Positions 3,763 through 5,538 of a stretch of DNA of 5,538 nucleotides are shown piece after piece. The position numbers were made by a program, and so were the translations under genes. A model generated the notes under the pieces. It saw only the letters and a program-made list of their open reading frames with translations. It was not told where the DNA came from and ran no database searches. Position 1 is the stretch's first letter. Every line of letters begins with the position of its first letter. Source of the stretch: Chloroflexota bacterium (GTDB lineage Bacteria > Chloroflexota > Anaerolineae > 4572-78 > J111); assembly GCA_003695455.1 (NCBI GenBank), contig RFJF01000438.1, forward strand, positions 1 to 5,538, in the 5' to 3' direction.

Positions 3763-5538
3763 TCACATCAAGTCACCGCCAATTTGCCCCAGCAGACGGC
3801 GGTAGCCTTCAACGCCTTGCGGCTGCAAATTGATGATGGCCTGAATTGTTTGAATGGCCTGATCCCGCAACCCCATTTCCAGTTGCTTTTCGCCCAGTGA
3901 ATCATATTCGGCCACGGCCTCGTTAATCATATTGTTTTGAACATACGCCACGGCCAACCGCTGGCGCAACTCCATGTCATCGGGGTAAAAGCTCACCAAA
4001 TCCTGAAGCAATTCCAGCGCGGCAACGGGTTTTTGGCGCTGGTACATAGCCAGCAGTTCATCGAGGGCCCTGGCGGCTTCGGCGGTGCGGTTTTGTTTGT
4101 AGTAGAGTTCAACCAGTTGGCGTTTCATCGCTTCATCGCCGGGTTCGATTTGTTGCAACTGTTCCAGCGCGGCCGTGGCTCTGGACCAATCAAAGCGTTG
4201 GTTGTAAATGTCTGCAATCCGCTGCAGCGCTTCAACCTTCCAGCGGCGGCCTTCCGGGTCACCCAAAGATTCGGCCAGTTGAATGGTTTCGTTGTATGTT
4301 TCAATAGCCCGGTCTACCCGCGCCAGTTGATAGTAAGAGTTTGCCAGTACCAAATACTGATTAAGTGCCTCTTGAATGTCACCCAGGGTGGTGTACAAAT
4401 CAATGAGTTTTAAGCGGACCGTCACATCCATTGGCGCCAGTTTTAATATTTTCAGGTAGGTATTAATGGCCTGGTCCGGCTGTTTGCGCATTTGGTAAAC
4501 TTTGGCAATATACAAATATTTGGTAATTGCGTCGTCGGTGCGGTCTTGCTTGAGCAAAATGTCTGCCATGCGGGCGTGGAGCGGCAAAAAGCTGGGTACT
4601 TTTTGAATGGCCCGCAGGCACTCTTCTGATGCGGTCATAATAAAATTTTGCCGCAGATATTCGCTGGTTACGGCCAGAGTGGTTACCATCACTTCGGTTT
4701 CCGGGGTTTCCAGAAATTCGGCCAGGCTCATGGTGCTGTCTTCATCGGCCAGGCTGTTCATGCGTATTCGAGCTTCATAAACCTTCTTTTCCCAATCGGG
4801 CGCGGCAAAAAAGTTTTGCACCGAGGCAATGAACAGCCGGATTTTTTCGGCGTCATTGTGGGCCAAAAACACATCGGCGTAATTTTCGTAAGTTTGGGCC
4901 AAATCATAAGAGCGATGCCCGCTCACGGTTTGCAAATCAATGGCTGCCAGTGCTTCTACAAAATAATGTACAGCTTCCTGAAGGTTGTTGGTGGCAGCGT
5001 AGGTATCGCCCAGGGCAAAGTTTGCGCTGGCGGTGTAGCGCTGGTCAGCCGCCGCGATTTTCAGGTTGGCCGCGGCTTCGCTCAACTGCCCCTGCTCTCT
5101 GTACAACAACCCCAGGTTAAAAAACAGGGCGGGGTAATCTCCTCCCTGGTCAATGACCTGATGGTAAAGATTGGCGGCTTCCTGCAATTCACCCCGGCTC
5201 TGCAAATCAACGGCCTGCATAATCAGCATTGTGTTGGGGTTGTCATCATCCTCAAAAATCAGGTTGGCTAACTTTGCGAGCGCTTCCTGCCGGGCCGATT
5301 TAAGCAACCCGCCAACGGGTTGCTGCGAGTCATCTTCGCCCAGGTTGAAAAGTTCATCCAAATCATCAAGCTCCTCATCAGAAAAGTCACCTACGGCAAT
5401 GACAGGTTCGGTTTCTGGGGGGGTATCGCTAATCCAGTTGGGGTCAATGGCCTGCCCGGTATTGGCGGCTTCTATGGCGCTTTGAACACCGGGGTCCCGG
5501 GGCAGCAACTCGCGCGCGGCATCAATATATTTATTGAC
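3763..5538 (-). CDS. Large TPR-repeat protein, C-terminal 591 residues (start beyond right edge)
   Basis: The frame is open to the right edge and upstream codons (V-N-K-Y-I-D-A-A-R-E) continue the protein, so the TTG at 5508 is not its start. Residues are counted from the edge. Residues 1-27 look like the end of a repeat helix pair. A low-complexity acidic linker follows (about 40-75, rich in D/E/P, e.g. DEELDDLDELFNLGEDD at 54-70). Then come tetratricopeptide-like repeats: about 105-205 (e.g. ALFFNLGLLYREQGQLSEAA at 137-156), a more divergent helical stretch (about 205-300), and further repeats at about 300-580 (ADILLKQDRTDDAITKYL, LIDLYTTLGDIQEALNQYL, LVELYYKQNRTAEAARAL). No membrane helix, signal peptide or catalytic motif is visible in this part. 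TPR arrays are protein-binding scaffolds; the partner is unknown. It precedes cdaA by 48 nt on the same strand, so it may be co-expressed with, or help place, the cyclase. A specific function cannot be assigned. Confidence 0.92.
   Translation of the reverse strand, partial: VNKYIDAARELLPRDPGVQSAIEAANTGQAIDPNWISDTPPETEPVIAVGDFSDEELDDLDELFNLGEDDSQQPVGGLLKSARQEALAKLANLIFEDDDNPNTMLIMQAVDLQSRGELQEAANLYHQVIDQGGDYPALFFNLGLLYREQGQLSEAAANLKIAAADQRYTASANFALGDTYAATNNLQEAVHYFVEALAAIDLQTVSGHRSYDLAQTYENYADVFLAHNDAEKIRLFIASVQNFFAAPDWEKKVYEARIRMNSLADEDSTMSLAEFLETPETEVMVTTLAVTSEYLRQNFIMTASEECLRAIQKVPSFLPLHARMADILLKQDRTDDAITKYLYIAKVYQMRKQPDQAINTYLKILKLAPMDVTVRLKLIDLYTTLGDIQEALNQYLVLANSYYQLARVDRAIETYNETIQLAESLGDPEGRRWKVEALQRIADIYNQRFDWSRATAALEQLQQIEPGDEAMKRQLVELYYKQNRTAEAARALDELLAMYQRQKPVAALELLQDLVSFYPDDMELRQRLAVAYVQNNMINEAVAEYDSLGEKQLEMGLRDQAIQTIQAIINLQPQGVEGYRRLLGQIGGDLM

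Noticed and set aside
3937..5271. Plus-strand frames at 3937-4413 and 4648-5271
   Set aside because: They are antisense to the TPR gene, which has a continuous repeat pattern in its own frame; no independent domain or ribosome site was seen.

Overview
This 5,538-base window looks like ordinary chromosomal DNA from a bacterium with moderate GC content. The best guess is a member of the Chloroflexota (Anaerolineae/Caldilineae type). The grounds are a short stand-alone ParB/sulfiredoxin-fold protein of a kind common in that phylum, a membrane diadenylate cyclase without its usual CdaR partner, a large soluble TPR protein, and a heptanucleotide tandem repeat of the 'attacga/gcgaatt' kind. The assignment rests on remembered family resemblance, not a search.

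Left block (1-1277, minus strand): three genes probably read as one operon from right to left. They are an Lrp/AsnC-family regulator (1277 to 810), a small ParB-like protein (749 to 237) and the start of an EamA/DMT-family membrane transporter (204 to beyond the left edge). The transporter is easy to miss because its start lies in the first 204 bases and it runs off the window. Its reading frame stops looking like a transporter where a 17-bp tandem repeat begins.

Centre (1278-1507): a 230-bp divergent regulatory region. It holds candidate back-to-back promoters whose -35 boxes lie on the same inverted repeat (TTGGC-aaga-GCCAA), more TTGG/CCAA dyads, and a four-unit 7-nt tandem repeat framed by a 7-bp inverted repeat.

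Right block: lysA (diaminopimelate decarboxylase, plus strand, 1508-2824) converges on cdaA (diadenylate cyclase, minus strand, 3714-2818), and their 3' ends overlap by 7 bp. Upstream of cdaA on the same strand, 48 bp away, is a large TPR-repeat protein whose start lies beyond the right edge.

Together: lysA makes lysine from meso-diaminopimelate. The divergent Lrp-type regulator plus a DMT-type (often amino-acid) exporter suggests an amino-acid supply-and-efflux control unit, which is inference. The TPR-cdaA pair would make the second messenger c-di-AMP at the membrane, with the TPR protein as a possible scaffold or merely a co-transcribed neighbour. No mobile element, CRISPR array, tRNA or rRNA was seen. 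The most interesting points are the shared divergent promoter/operator, a hairpin with an anti-Shine-Dalgarno segment ahead of the ParB-like gene, the possible disruption of the transporter gene, and the atypical cdaA context.
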